A stretch of 64,000 bases of DNA, from NCBI GenBank assembly GCA_964036045.1, contig OZ038383.1, forward strand, positions 61,757,725 through 61,821,724, read 5' to 3'. Numbering within the stretch: the first letter of the stretch is position 1; each line of letters begins with the position of its first letter. Position numbers and translations under genes: made by a program. Shown in pieces: positions 44,106 through 53,720 of this stretch. Below the pieces are notes generated by a model. The model did no database searches. It saw nothing but the letters and a program-made list of their open reading frames with translations, and was not told where the DNA came from. The DNA comes from Eutreptiella sp. 'Long Island Sound 2002' (lineage: Eukaryota > Euglenozoa > Euglenophyceae > Eutreptiales > Eutreptiaceae).

Positions 44106-44552
44106 ATGGCTGGGGTGCCTTCTGAGCCTCACGTCCTTGGCGCAACTGGCGGTACTGTCCGGGTACACCAGGCGCACTGTTTTGCGCGCGGTGCACTCAG
44201 CGGTGCCACGCGTCGTCAGCAGAACACCGTGGGACGTCGACAGCACACTCCAATGGTGCTGCCATGCCACATATATTTTACCGTGCACGCGGGATACCTT
44301 ATTTTTCAGGCTACACAGGTGGCTGCAGAGCCAGACCGTTTGGTCCGAACAGGCATACACCCTGTGGCACATGCCACATGCTGGCCCGTGCAGCGATTTT
44401 TGCGCCGACTGGTGCCACGATTTTCCCATCCTCTCTTACCTTACCCCTCTGCTGGATCCGTCGACATCAATCCGTTTGGGGCCTCGGCCCCGGGGGAGGG
44501 GTCTATGGCGTTTCCAATTGTATGTGAACTCAGTGACAGGTTGACAGATTGA
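44106..44552 (+). CDS. Coding-like plus-strand frame, unknown
   Basis: 148 codons from ATG 44,106 (MAGVPSEPHVLGATGGTVRV). The second half (AAEPDRLVRTGIHPVAHATC...) is better balanced than the alternative frames. A possible internal 3' splice site (TTTTTCAG) lies at about 44,310. Function unknown. Confidence 0.25.
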   Translation: MAGVPSEPHVLGATGGTVRVHQAHCFARGALSGATRRQQNTVGRRQHTPMVLPCHIYFTVHAGYLIFQATQVAAEPDRLVRTGIHPVAHATCWPVQRFLRRLVPRFSHPLLPYPSAGSVDINPFGASAPGEGSMAFPIVCELSDRLTD

Positions 44553-44807
44553 TCCGGTGAGGCCTGCATGGCGATAGATCTGTACTTACCGCCGCGTCTT
44601 CACTGCATTTCGCGTTTTGAGTGGTCCATCCACTGGCATCTTTGCGTCCTTGTTGACAGAAAGGTACCTATGGTCTTGTAGGCCACTGACGAGCCATATT
44701 TCTTTCTGTGCTTTGTGCTGATCGCGTCTTGTGCTCACGCACCATAGCCCAGAGTTCCTTCAGGGGGGGGGGGGATCGGTCCATAGAATGCTGTGCATTG
44801 AATGGAG

Positions 44808-45150
44808 TTAACCAGACAACTCAAGGATGTCCGCTTCCGTCATCCATTTCCCAAAAACACGAAGGAAAATGCATGCCAACCGATCAGCGTTCACACACTG
44901 TGCAAAATCCTTGTTTTGGGCATCCAGGCAGCGCGTGACTTCTTCCGTGCCACCCCTACACTTCTCTAGTTGTCTGCAGGTTGCCTGGTCACAATCGAGG
45001 TTACCACCGTAGTTTCGTGGCACTAGGTAAGCTCTCCAGCCTACCTTGACAACCGGGCGATTCTGGAACACCTCAACATCCCCTGCCTCAATGGGCACGG
45101 GGGCACCTTGCGTCTCCTGCTGGGGTGGTGGTGGTACCTTTGCGGGGGTT
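44808..45150 (-). CDS. Cys-rich minus-strand exon or small protein, unknown
   Basis: The frame reads VPIEAGDVEVFQNRPVVKVG...LVPRNYGGNLDCDQATCRQL...CRGGTEEVTRCLDAQNKDFAQC and ends ADILELSG-stop. Six Cys are spaced 4, 5, 8, 9 and 7 residues apart, which looks like a disulfide or metal-binding motif. Composition is clearly coding-like and the frame is open upstream into a Pro-rich part. I do not recognise the family. It may be a gene fragment captured by the surrounding element. Confidence 0.35.
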
Positions 45151-45426
45151 TCTTGGGGGGTAGGGGAGGGGAGGGGGGTAGGTTGTGTTGCCCGTGCAAT
45201 CCTACCCCCGTCCTATGATGCGGATTCAGGAAACAAGGCCGTGAGCTGTATGTCAAAACGGGGCAGGGTAGGGTGAGAAATAGGAAAGTAAGGTACCCTA
45301 TGGTTGAGTAGCCTAAGGTAAAGTCGAGTAAACCAACCCCTTGCATCTTAATCGGCACACATGGCAACACAAAGCAATGCAACGCAAAAACGGTACTACG
45401 GTTGATCATGGTACTACGTGCATTGC

Positions 45427-45555
45427 GAATCCCTAAACCCAACTCAAGGGGCCACGCAACAAAGCGTGGACTACGAGTCCCTAACCCCAACTCTAGGGGC
45501 CACACAACAAAGCGTGGATTGTGAATCCCTAACCCCAACTCAAGGGGCGCAACAA
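45427..45555. repeat. Tandem 48-bp repeat, 2.7 copies
   Basis: GAATCCCTAA.CCCAACTC.A and GGGGCCACGCAACAAAGCGT recur at 45,427, 45,475 and 45,523. Confidence 0.85.
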
Positions 45556-46419
45556 TACTGACCAATATGGGGTTGTGAAACAAACAAGTGGAACACCCCA
45601 CATTTCACATTGTGTACCGCAATTTCACTCACGGGTTTCCACACGGCCACCAAACGGTGGTGGTCACGCGGTTCCACGCTTCGCCCACACTCATTGCTGA
45701 GTGGGGCACCGCTAGCGTAGCAAGGCTAGCAGCTCCGCTTGGAGAGTAGATGGATCGGACACAATGCTCAATGTGGGTGGCAGCATCCCGCGCCAGGGGC
45801 CCCTTGTCCGCGGGCTGACGATTGCATTTAACATGTCCTGGCGACAAACAACATTTGTATAGCGCCTCGTCTTGCTAATCTGGCGCTCCAAAGGGGGTCT
45901 AGAGGGGTGGGCGGGCCGTTGGTGGCAAGCCTCACAGGTCAGCGTCCCCTGTGGGTGGGGAGCAATCAACCCAGAAAAAGAGTGGATGTGGTGGGAATGT
46001 GCAAAAAGGTAGAAATGGGTGAACCTAGGGTGTAAATCCAAGCCGAGGGGGCAGGGGGGGGGGTCAAAATCAAACTTGCTTCATCACACGTGCTGTCATG
46101 GGGTCCCCGCACACACCACGTCCCCCACAGGTGCCTAGGGAATCGCCCATAACACTTTTTTTTACCACTTCTAAAATTTGCGGCATTTGCACTAAAAAAA
46201 AAATACTGCGCGCAGAAAAAAAATTTTTGAGTATTTTTTTTTTAGCGCGGAATACTTTTGTTTAGCACAGAATTTTTTTTTAGTGCGGAATATTTTTTTT
46301 AGCTAAGAAAAAATATTACCTCCAAAAAAAACAATCCGCTTCTAAAAAAAAAATACAGAACCATGTGTACCGGGCGACACCCGGTTTTTCAGCTCCTCAG
46401 CACAATTGGAAAGATGAGT

Positions 46420-47024
46420 GAGTACATCAAAACAATTACTGATTGGGGAAGGCAATATGGTGTTGCTGGGGCTTTGCAGCCACATCAAAGGGGTGATGAG
46501 AGGCAGCACATGTTGGGGCACGACACAGTTTATGGGTGGCTGAAAAAAAAGGTGATTATTTTCACACCCAAAAACAAGGTCGCAAAAGGATTCTGTCTCA
46601 GACGGAGTGTGCAGAAGTTCAAGATGCCATCACCAAATTGAGAACCGAGCCAAGTGCCGAGTCATTGGAGCCAAGTGCTAAGTCATTGACTACAAAATCT
46701 GTTGCCTCTGTTGCTCAAATGTCCGTGTCTCACATGCCTACGCTACGAAAGCGTAAATATCTCTTATTGGCAGGGGCCATTAAGAACCTACTAGTGCACT
46801 CCATTGTCCGCTCATGGGATGCCACTGGGATTCCGCGAGCCCTATGGGGAGATGTGCCCTCTATCGAACCCATGTTCGAAGTTCTCAAGAAGCTTCATCA
46901 TGAAGAGACACAACACCCTTGTGAGTGTGGTTCTTTGACTGCACGAAAGTGTCTCTCTTGCTCCGATTGTGTGTGTGATGGCCGTTGGTTGGATCACACC
47001 ACAGCCATTTGTCCTGCCGTTTAG
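46420..47024 (+). pseudogene. HTH-containing N-terminal transposase-like remnant
   Basis: The start frame (KTITDWGRQYGVAGALQPHQ...HDTVYGWLKKK) shifts at the A run near 46,550 into TQKQGRKRILSQTECAEVQD...ITKLRT, a pattern like the two helix-turn-helix segments of Tc1/mariner- or pogo-like transposases. An EPSAESL/EPSAKSL duplication and a Cys-rich end (CECGSLTARKCLSCSDCVCD) follow, ending at TAG. No catalytic domain is present, so it is at best a truncated gene. Confidence 0.4.
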
Positions 47025-47196
47025 TAAAAACCATGTGTGGTGCAACTCACATGGGTTTGCCGTTGCTTTGTGGTGCATCGTGGCAGGGAAGGATGGTGTC
47101 CCCTTTGCTACGATACCAAAATATTGCAACAAAAAATTAACCGAAAAATGGGTATTTTCTGCTAATTTTGACCTCTGGTAATTTTTGCTTGGACTG

Positions 47197-47835
47197 TAGC
47201 AGGCCTTCACAAGCTACCATGTGGTTTAGGATTCGCCCCCCCCCCCCCCTACGGGCTACAAGAGGTCTCCACAAGTCATACACCATGTCATAGAGTTGTG
47301 GGAGGAATTTAGGATTTGGCGCACTCCTCCTACACCCCATTGGAGGCCTCCCTAGGTCATGCACCAAATCGTAGTTGTCCAAGGACGGGTGTGCCCCCCC
47401 CCCCCTCTACTCTCCAAAGAAGGCCTCCAGAGGTAACACAACAAGTCATAGAGGGCTTGGAGGTGGTCTAGTCTTTGATGCAACCCCCCTACATCCCGTA
47501 GCAAGCCTTCACAGGTCATGCGCCAAAGTATAAGGTCTATGAGCGGGTCCACGATTTGGCTCACCATGCTGACAGGAGGCCTTCCTGGATCATGTGCCCA
47601 ATTGTAGAGGGGTGGGATGGGGTCTAGAATTCCAAGCACACTCCACACACCTTACAGAAGGTCTCTATGGGCAATGTGATAAGTCATTGGGGGTAGGGAA
47701 GAGTTCTACGATTAGGCACACCACCCCTACATCCAATAAGAGGCCTCTATGGGTTACATACCAAAATATTTAGGGATGGGAGGGGGTCTACGATTTGGCA
47801 AATTCTCTCTATGCCCCATAGGAGGCCAAGAGTGA
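47197..47835 (-). repeat. Satellite monomers, reverse orientation, right of the TA-inserted element
   Basis: The satellite resumes in register with the left flank and runs to about 47,835 (CCTACATCCCGTAGCAAGCC, CCAATAAGAGGCCTCTATGG). Confidence 0.75.
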
Positions 47836-48568
47836 CGACCACTGCAGCTCAGGTGTCCAGTTTTGACTGATTAATCTGCCATGTGTGTGATGGCCACCAT
47901 TCCAAGTAAGCATCTTTTCAATGAGGAGAAGCCTGCCTCAGTTTTCGTTGTCTATGTTGCATGTTGGTCAGGTGAGGGAACGTGCAATGGACCCTAAAGA
48001 ATGAATTAAATCTAATTTGCGTCAATTCTATGACAAATTTATCTGCTGACCAGAGTGTTCTACTGCAGTTTTGCAGTATCTTCAGGAGATGGCAATCTGG
48101 TAGCCCCCTCCCCCCGCTCAAGCAACACCCTGGCCTCAGCATCTGCATGCCAATGATCACGACCATCCACGTTTGCTCGAAGTAGATGGACAGGACTACG
48201 CTGTGCTACGGGGTCTCCAACAAAGAAAACACGAAATTGAGAGAGCGCTGTACCTGCACGCCTGCGTTTGAACTGAGGAAGGTGAACATGATTGTAAGGA
48301 GGGAGAGAGTGACAGCGGATAAAACAGCAAGAAATTTGCAAGGAGCCAAGGAGGCACAAGCTGTATGGCCCAGCAAAGAAAATACCTCAGACTGATAGTC
48401 GACAGGAATTGATTGTCGTTCTTTAAATGTATTTCTGCATGCGTGCAACATGGATGCATGGGCAGATGGTATGGGCGGATTGCGGTAAATGCCATTCTGG
48501 CATGAGTGCTTTAAACCTGACACCTCATTTCTTTTCTGCGCACGTGTACCATCTGTGCCGTCTTGCAG
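47836..48568 (+). other. Probable intron or upstream region of the FAS gene
   Basis: No recognised domain. A short well-composed frame at about 48,150-48,255 (DHDHPRLLEVDGQDYAVLRG...) may be an exon of something else. The segment ends at the 3' splice site GTCTTGCAG before the first FAS exon. Confidence 0.35.
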
Positions 48569-48874
48569 GTTGGTGACTGGTTGCATTTTCTGAGCCCTCA
48601 GGAGAGCAATTGGCTGCAGGCGCTGCTGACTCAGCCTGATATTCAGCGAGGTGCTCTCATGGCCCCCAACCCCATGAGTCGTATCCTTACACCGCGCCAT
48701 GGCCAACGCTTTGTGCTTGCGCTGACCTCTGATGGGCAGCCCCAGGGTTGGAGACTGTATGACAACAAGTACATGGCTGGTACTACTGACGGAGGCAAGG
48801 ATGCCGCCCCAGTGATGTCCTGTGTCTTCAATGGGGAGGACCAGATTACCTTGTCGATTGCGGAACCCAAACAG
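48569..48874 (+). CDS. FAS1: Fatty acid synthase beta subunit (fungal type), exon A
   Basis: 102 codons, phase 0 at both ends, between CTTGCAG/GTT and AAACAG/GTCTCC. The protein (VGDWLHFLSPQESNWLQALL...NPMSRILTPRHGQ) matches fungal FAS beta subunits in the NWLQA....D..V.G....NP...ILTP region, upstream of the dehydratase module. FAS beta carries acetyl/malonyl transfer, enoyl reduction and dehydration in cytosolic fatty acid synthesis. Upstream exons (AT and ER domains) are not in the window or were not recognised. The next exon lies 3.2 kb downstream across an intron that holds a TIR element. Confidence 0.75.
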
Positions 48875-49634
48875 GTCTCCATGCAGTTTCGTGTCTTGTG
48901 CATCGAAACGTCATATGGACTCAATCATTTCCGATCTCTGTGGACAAGCCTCGTTGCGTGGTCTTTGTTTTTAAATCTTGTCTTGGTGTGGATAGCTTCT
49001 GCTAATGCATGGATGTCACCAAGTGCTGTGCCTTGGTTCATTTATGTCTTATTTTTGTGGAGGAAGCTGTTCCTCTGACCACACTGCCCTGCGATGCAGC
49101 ACACTGCTTAGGAGGGACGTACTCGCAGTACCACAGCTCACATTCGCAGCAGTCACTCCCCCTGGTGACAACTCCCTTGCTGTGCTCAGCAAAGTCTCAC
49201 CCAGGGAGTGAGGGGCCAGATATTGCTTGGCACCCCTGATGTGGTTGTGTCATTCGGTAATATCACTCGGGTCACTAAACTGCAGTGCACAGAGCAGTCT
49301 CATCAGGGAACAAAACAACTGCTGCACTTCGTTCACGCCGTTCTGCGTGCAACTCCCGCCCTCCCATTTTCCTTTGTGTTGTCCTCTGCTGCCTACCGTC
49401 TTTGGCCACTGCCTCCACTGTACTGCTACCGCCGCCCCTCTGCCACCACAAAGTCACCACCCGACCCGCTGAAGACCTTGACACATGCGGCAGCCCACGT
49501 CCGGGAAAACTCTTATTTTTCAAAAATTGCGCTTCACGTGTCATCCAACATCCCCACCTCCCGTGCAACTGCTGCTCAATACCGTCCAGTGTTCGTCAGC
49601 TGGGGCTTTGGCACCCAGCAAATGAGGGGATGAC

Positions 49635-50690
49635 CAGTGTTGTCCCTAGCGATGGATATTGTTGGGGTCGACACTGGATTTACGATGGATTTTCAAATTT
49701 TTGACAATCGATTTACGATGGATATGACTCTTTGAGAAATACCCGTGCCCCACACTGTAGCCTTTTTGGTGTCAAGTTCATGCCCACGAATTTTTGCACA
49801 CTGTAGGTACCTTGCAGTTCCCCCTCAGTTCCCCTTCAGTTTCCACCTCCAAAATTCACATCGCAGGGCCTCTCTCCCTGCTCAGTTGTTTTGGCTCCTG
49901 CCACCCATGTAAGAAGCATTTTTCTTGCTGGGGGTGGTGACTGTGACAGGTACCAACCGTTTCTTGACATTCTTTGTCATTGATTAACACTGCTGTGCGG
50001 AAATGGTCAGCAGAGAAACAACCAAGGCTGCATCATAACGTGGGCCGTGCTAAAAGACGGCAGTGTGAGACAGTGAATTCTGATAGTGATGTAAGTTCCT
50101 TGACATCATCATCAAACTCTAGCACCTCAGGTTCTAGTGACAGCACAAGTTCAAACTCTTCAAATTCGTCTATCAGTTTTGATAGTGATTCAGAGGGCAG
50201 CATGGACCTTGCTCGTGAAGTAGAGGAACGTGCCAGAAGTGTTGCAACGTCCTTGGCGCAAGATAAACAGCAAGCCGTATCACAGCCACCCCCTGAGACA
50301 CTTGAAGGACCAGCAGTTGCAACCTCAGCACTGATGGACCATCTGTGGGATTGGTTTTGGGCATCAGCCCCTAATTCAGTCAAAAAATATCATGAAAAGC
50401 TGAAGTGTGATGGCTTTGACACTGTCCGTGCCATCACTTTGCTTTGGCCAGAAGATTTCCAGAGATATGACATGCCTTTTGGACACCGTGCTTAGTTGGT
50501 CCATCACGCCAAGGAGACCTTAGGATTGAAGTAAAGAAAGTCAGTGTGCGGCCCATCTTCTTGCTTTGTTGCATTGGGGTATGCATCTGGTGGGTAATGA
50601 TTTCTGCACTGCTTACAATGGATTTACAGTGGATTTGAAAATTCTGGCGATGGATTTATGACGGATTGTCCATCGCCAGGGACAACACTG
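49635..50690. mobile_element. 1.06-kb hAT-like TIR element inside a FAS intron
   Basis: The left end CAGTGTTGTCCCTAGCGATG and right end CATCGCCAGGGACAACACTG are inverted copies with one mismatch. The direct repeat GGGGATGAC flanks it at 49,626-49,634 and 50,697-50,705; the right copy is offset by six bases (GCTACT). CAGTGTTG is a common hAT start. GATGGATTT-type motifs recur in both subterminal regions. It encodes no transposase but carries a Ser-rich ORF with a SAM-like end. Confidence 0.7.
49974..50495 (+). CDS. Ser-rich protein with SAM-domain-like C-terminus
   Basis: A frame open from 49,974 (no ATG until about 50,199) gives a basic start, a Ser/Asn run (SSLTSSSNSSTSGSSDSTSS), a Glu-rich linker and WDWFWASAPNSVKKYHEKLK, then FDTVRAITLLWPEDFQRYDM and FGHRA. 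This is close to a sterile alpha motif (Y...L, L..L..EDL....., GHR). TAG at 50,493 interrupts just before LVHHAKETLGLK, which would complete the last SAM helix. It lies inside a hAT-like element and may be a captured host gene fragment. Confidence 0.4.
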   Translation: MSLINTAVRKWSAEKQPRLHHNVGRAKRRQCETVNSDSDVSSLTSSSNSSTSGSSDSTSSNSSNSSISFDSDSEGSMDLAREVEERARSVATSLAQDKQQAVSQPPPETLEGPAVATSALMDHLWDWFWASAPNSVKKYHEKLKCDGFDTVRAITLLWPEDFQRYDMPFGHRA

Positions 50691-52082
50691 GCTACTGGGG
50701 ATGACTGCAGGGCTGGGCGCAAAATGGACTAGAATAACAGTGTACCGTACAAATTTCAGAAATGTTACGACTAGTCAATTCAGAGACCAATGTGCATTGA
50801 AATTCTGGTGAACGCAAAAAAGCAGCAAAAATTACGAAAAATCAATTGTTTATTGTCTAATGAATGTAAAGGTGCACCAAAGAAACGAAATAATTGCAAA
50901 AAATCAACTAATTCTTGCTGGTGTGTTCTGCGTGTTTGTTGCAACGTTGCTAGTATATTCCCAGCACCTATGTTTGCTACAATGCTCTGTCCAACATGTT
51001 CAGCACGCAATATGTTTTTTCTATGGTCTCCCATGAAACTGCAGTGCACTGGTATGCCACCCATCTGAACGCTTGCCGACAAACAACAACAAAGATTTCT
51101 GTTGGGGGTTTGTCATGGGAGCTGTTGAACCTGCAGTACAAGCACAACCGCATGCTCAGAGCAGAGGACCAGATTGTCCTGGGGTGTTCATTGACCGTGG
51201 AGGTCTTTGTTCAGTTTTTGCTAACCCTCATCATCAATCATGGGGAGTCTTCACTGCCTGCTGCCCCCAGGCAGACACCTTGTCCCCTGCACACCAGGGA
51301 TCCATAACTGATTGCAATTTGATTCAAATTCAAAAAAAGGGCCAAACAATGGCACAACAATGTTTGTGGGCCAACAACAATTCATATTTTTGGGCACAAA
51401 TTTGCACAGAAGACCACAAAAAATTAATTTTCCGGGGGCATGCTCCACAAAAAGTAAGAGTTCCGCAAATTCTTACAATTCAATCAGTACTATGCACTGC
51501 ACAGACCAAGGCAGGTGACCAAGAGACTGGCCAGGTGAAACAACCATGCCAATGGTATGCTGGGGGCAAACCATTGAGTGACAGCATGCCAAGCGACAGC
51601 AAGTCACCTCATAGTAAATAGGGCAGGTGCCTACTAAGGTCCAGGCCGATGCTGCGTTAAGGTCCAGGCCAATGCTGCGTAAACGAAGTCACTATGGAAT
51701 TAAGTAGCTGGTTACGATACGGTAGCTGGTTACGGTTGCCTCAAACGAAAACAACCCTAACCTTCTCTTTGAATCTTTGAATGTTTGCACCTGTTTGCAG
51801 ACTTCCTGAAACAGCCACTGCATCTGAGCGTGCATGCTGGTGCTTTCATGCTTCAGGGTAGAACACCAAACCCCTCTCCCAATAGACCCTGTATATGTAT
51901 TGGATGGTCTTGTTGAGAGTATCGTACAGCACAGCCAATTCAGCACTGCCTGGGGCCAGCTTTCCCCCCTCCCCCTCCACCCACCTCTCCACCCCACCCC
52001 AGCAGTTACGAAATGGTGCAGTGTGGGTTGGGGAAGCACATGAATAGCTTACCCCCTCTCCCCTCTCCTGCTTTGGTAATAG
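50691..52082 (+). other. Remainder of FAS intron A-B
   Basis: No confident gene. Open frames at 50,996-51,307 and 51,073-51,621 have no recognised domain. Short tandem repeats occur at about 51,636-51,735 (AAGGTCCAGGCCGATGCTGC twice; GTAGCTGGTTACG twice). The end is pyrimidine-rich before the 3' splice site. Confidence 0.45.
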
Positions 52083-52406
52083 GGGGAGGCCATCTATTGC
52101 GAGTTCCACTACTTGTACAAGCGCACTTGCAGCCCGAACCCCATTCATGAGGTCATGGATGAGCGCAATCACCGCATCAAGCAGTTCTACGCCCGCCTCT
52201 GGTTCGGGGATGCCTCAGTCGCCGATGCCAGGGATACACACCCCCCATGGGAGGTTGCGGACATGCTCAAGTGCAAGTACACCGTCATGCGCCAAGAGAT
52301 CGTGGATTTCTGCCGCACAGTTGGAAACAACAGTGACACGCATGTGGACCGAGGGCAGAAGACGCTGCAGGCCCCAATGGACTTTGCAATTGTGGTCGGG
52401 TGGAAG
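52083..52406 (+). CDS. FAS1: Fatty acid synthase beta subunit (fungal type), exon B
   Basis: 108 codons, phase 0 at both ends, between GGTAATAG/GGG and TGGAAG/GTTC. It reads GEAIYCEFHYLYKRTCSPNP then IHEVMDERNHRIKQFYARLW, IVDFCRTVGNN and APMDFAIVVGWK. These are the hallmark blocks of fungal FAS beta (PI.E.ME.RN.RIKEFYW.LW, then APMDFAIV.GW). It joins exon A and exon C in frame. This is the most diagnostic host-gene sequence in the window. Confidence 0.9.
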
Positions 52407-52496
52407 GTTCTTTCATTCCATGGGTGGGTGAAGGGATAGGGCCAACTGGAGGAGAGGTTGGACAGTGGGACCAAAATGGAAGGTTGTTGGAATGAC

Positions 52497-53364
52497 CGAG
52501 GCACCGCGCTAGCCGACAAATTGGCTGGTGTCGGCTAGTCAAGATGTTTTCATTTTTACGGTCGGCTAGTTCAGCTAGTGAATTTTTTTTCGGTTTTCCT
52601 AATGGGGTTTTATGATTTTACATTGGTTTCCTACGTGCCCTGTCCATGCCCATTGTCCCAATTTACCCAATGAGTGCATCTAGGGCACAACATTGCATAT
52701 ACATTTGGACTTGGACTGATTTCCCTCCATTTTTCCATTTTTCTAGTGTAGGTGTTAGTGCAGGCATGTTCCCAACTATTGCACAGCAAATGGCAGCTCC
52801 TCTTTTTAAAGCATACAATGAAGGGGCATGCCGATCAACTAAAGTGGATTTCCGATGCCCAATCATCAAAGAAGTTGGGGAAGAAGGATGAGGATGGCAA
52901 AAACAAGCGCTACAATGCAGTAGACGTTGGCATTTGCTTGCCACCAGGTCTGTGAAATGGATTGTGGTGTGTAAAACGTGTCCCCCTCTACATTTGTTGT
53001 TGCCACTTTTTCCCCCCTTTTCAGTTTGGAAGCGTGTGCGCTCCGACAAGCAGCATAACATGCAAGAGGGCACCCACAAGGGTTATGTGTCTTTCTCTTT
53101 CAATGGCATAGTTTCAGCACCGTGCGTCAATTGTGTTGCCATTGTTGGAAGTGTATGTTGCATTGTTGCTTGTGGTTCCATTCTTTTCATTTCCCCCATT
53201 TTTCTCCATTCCCCCCCATTTCCCCCACATTTTGCCCCATTTCTCCACATTTTTCCTCATACCCCCCATTCCCCCCCATTTTTCCACGTATTTCCATTTC
53301 CCCCCATTTTTCCAAGCCCCTGCGGCTAGTCGGCTAGTTCGGCTACGGCTAGCGCGGATCCCTG
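52497..53364. mobile_element. 0.87-kb TIR element inside the next FAS intron
   Basis: The left end CGAGGCACCGCGCTAGCCG and right end CGGCTAGCGCGGATCCCTG are imperfect inverted copies. The direct repeat AATGAC abuts both sides (52,491-52,496 and 53,365-53,370). GGCTAGT motifs recur near both ends. The interior contains a lysine-rich frame at about 52,815-52,950 and C/T-rich DNA at about 53,180-53,320. A hAT-like non-autonomous element is likely. Confidence 0.65.
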
Positions 53365-53560
53365 AATGACACGTGTCCCTCTATTCCTCTGTACACCCCA
53401 TTACCCCGATGCAGGCCTTAGGGATCTGCTGACACCCGCTCTGGGCCCCCCTTTTCCAATGCATTCCTCCGCCATCCCTTTCTCTATCCCTCTCCCCCCA
53501 TCTCTTTCACCAAGCTCCTCCATTGGTCTCCCTGTCCCCTGCCATGCCCCTATGTTGCAG

Positions 53561-53720
53561 GCTGTCATTCGTGCGATCTTGTCCAATTGCGTGGATGGAG
53601 ATATCTTTCAGTTGGTGCATTTGTCCAACGGCTTCCATTTGTATGACGGGGCCCAGAGCATTGCAGAGGGCGACGTGATTGACACAGCAGCTGCGATCAC
53701 GGGGCTGACAGTCAGCAACG
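53561..53720 (+). CDS. FAS1: Fatty acid synthase beta subunit (fungal type), exon C
   Basis: 53 codons plus one base, between TGTTGCAG/GCT and CAACG/GTAACG. It reads AVIRAILSNCVDGDIFQLVH then LSNGFHLYDGAQSI and GDVIDTAA. This continues exon B directly, as in fungal FAS beta (GW.AI.KAIFP...DGDLL.LVHLSNG). The next expected exon (V.G.....G.PV..V.S.F) was not found, so it lies beyond the window or in sequence I could not read. A 1.15-kb intron with a small TIR element separates exons B and C. Confidence 0.85.

Larger units (their letters stand above)
42196..47196. mobile_element. 5.0-kb DNA element inserted at TA in the satellite
   Basis: The left end CAGTCCAAGCAAAAATTACC has an inverted copy ending at 47,196 (GGTAATTTTTGCTTGGACTG). 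The base pair after the right end is TA and that before the left end is TG. Joining the flanks restores the satellite reading CCTACTCCAAGTAGCAGGCC. CAGT ends and TA targets are typical of Tc1/mariner-like elements. Inside are A-rich blocks (42,420-42,700 and 46,150-46,370) sharing AATCCGC.TCTAAAAAAAAA in direct orientation, a few coding-like frames on both strands and an N-terminal HTH-like ORF at the right. Confidence 0.7.

Noticed and set aside
48060-48359. Minus-strand ORF as another FAS-related exon
   Set aside because: It is on the opposite strand to the FAS exons and shows no FAS block; similarity of a few residues is not enough.
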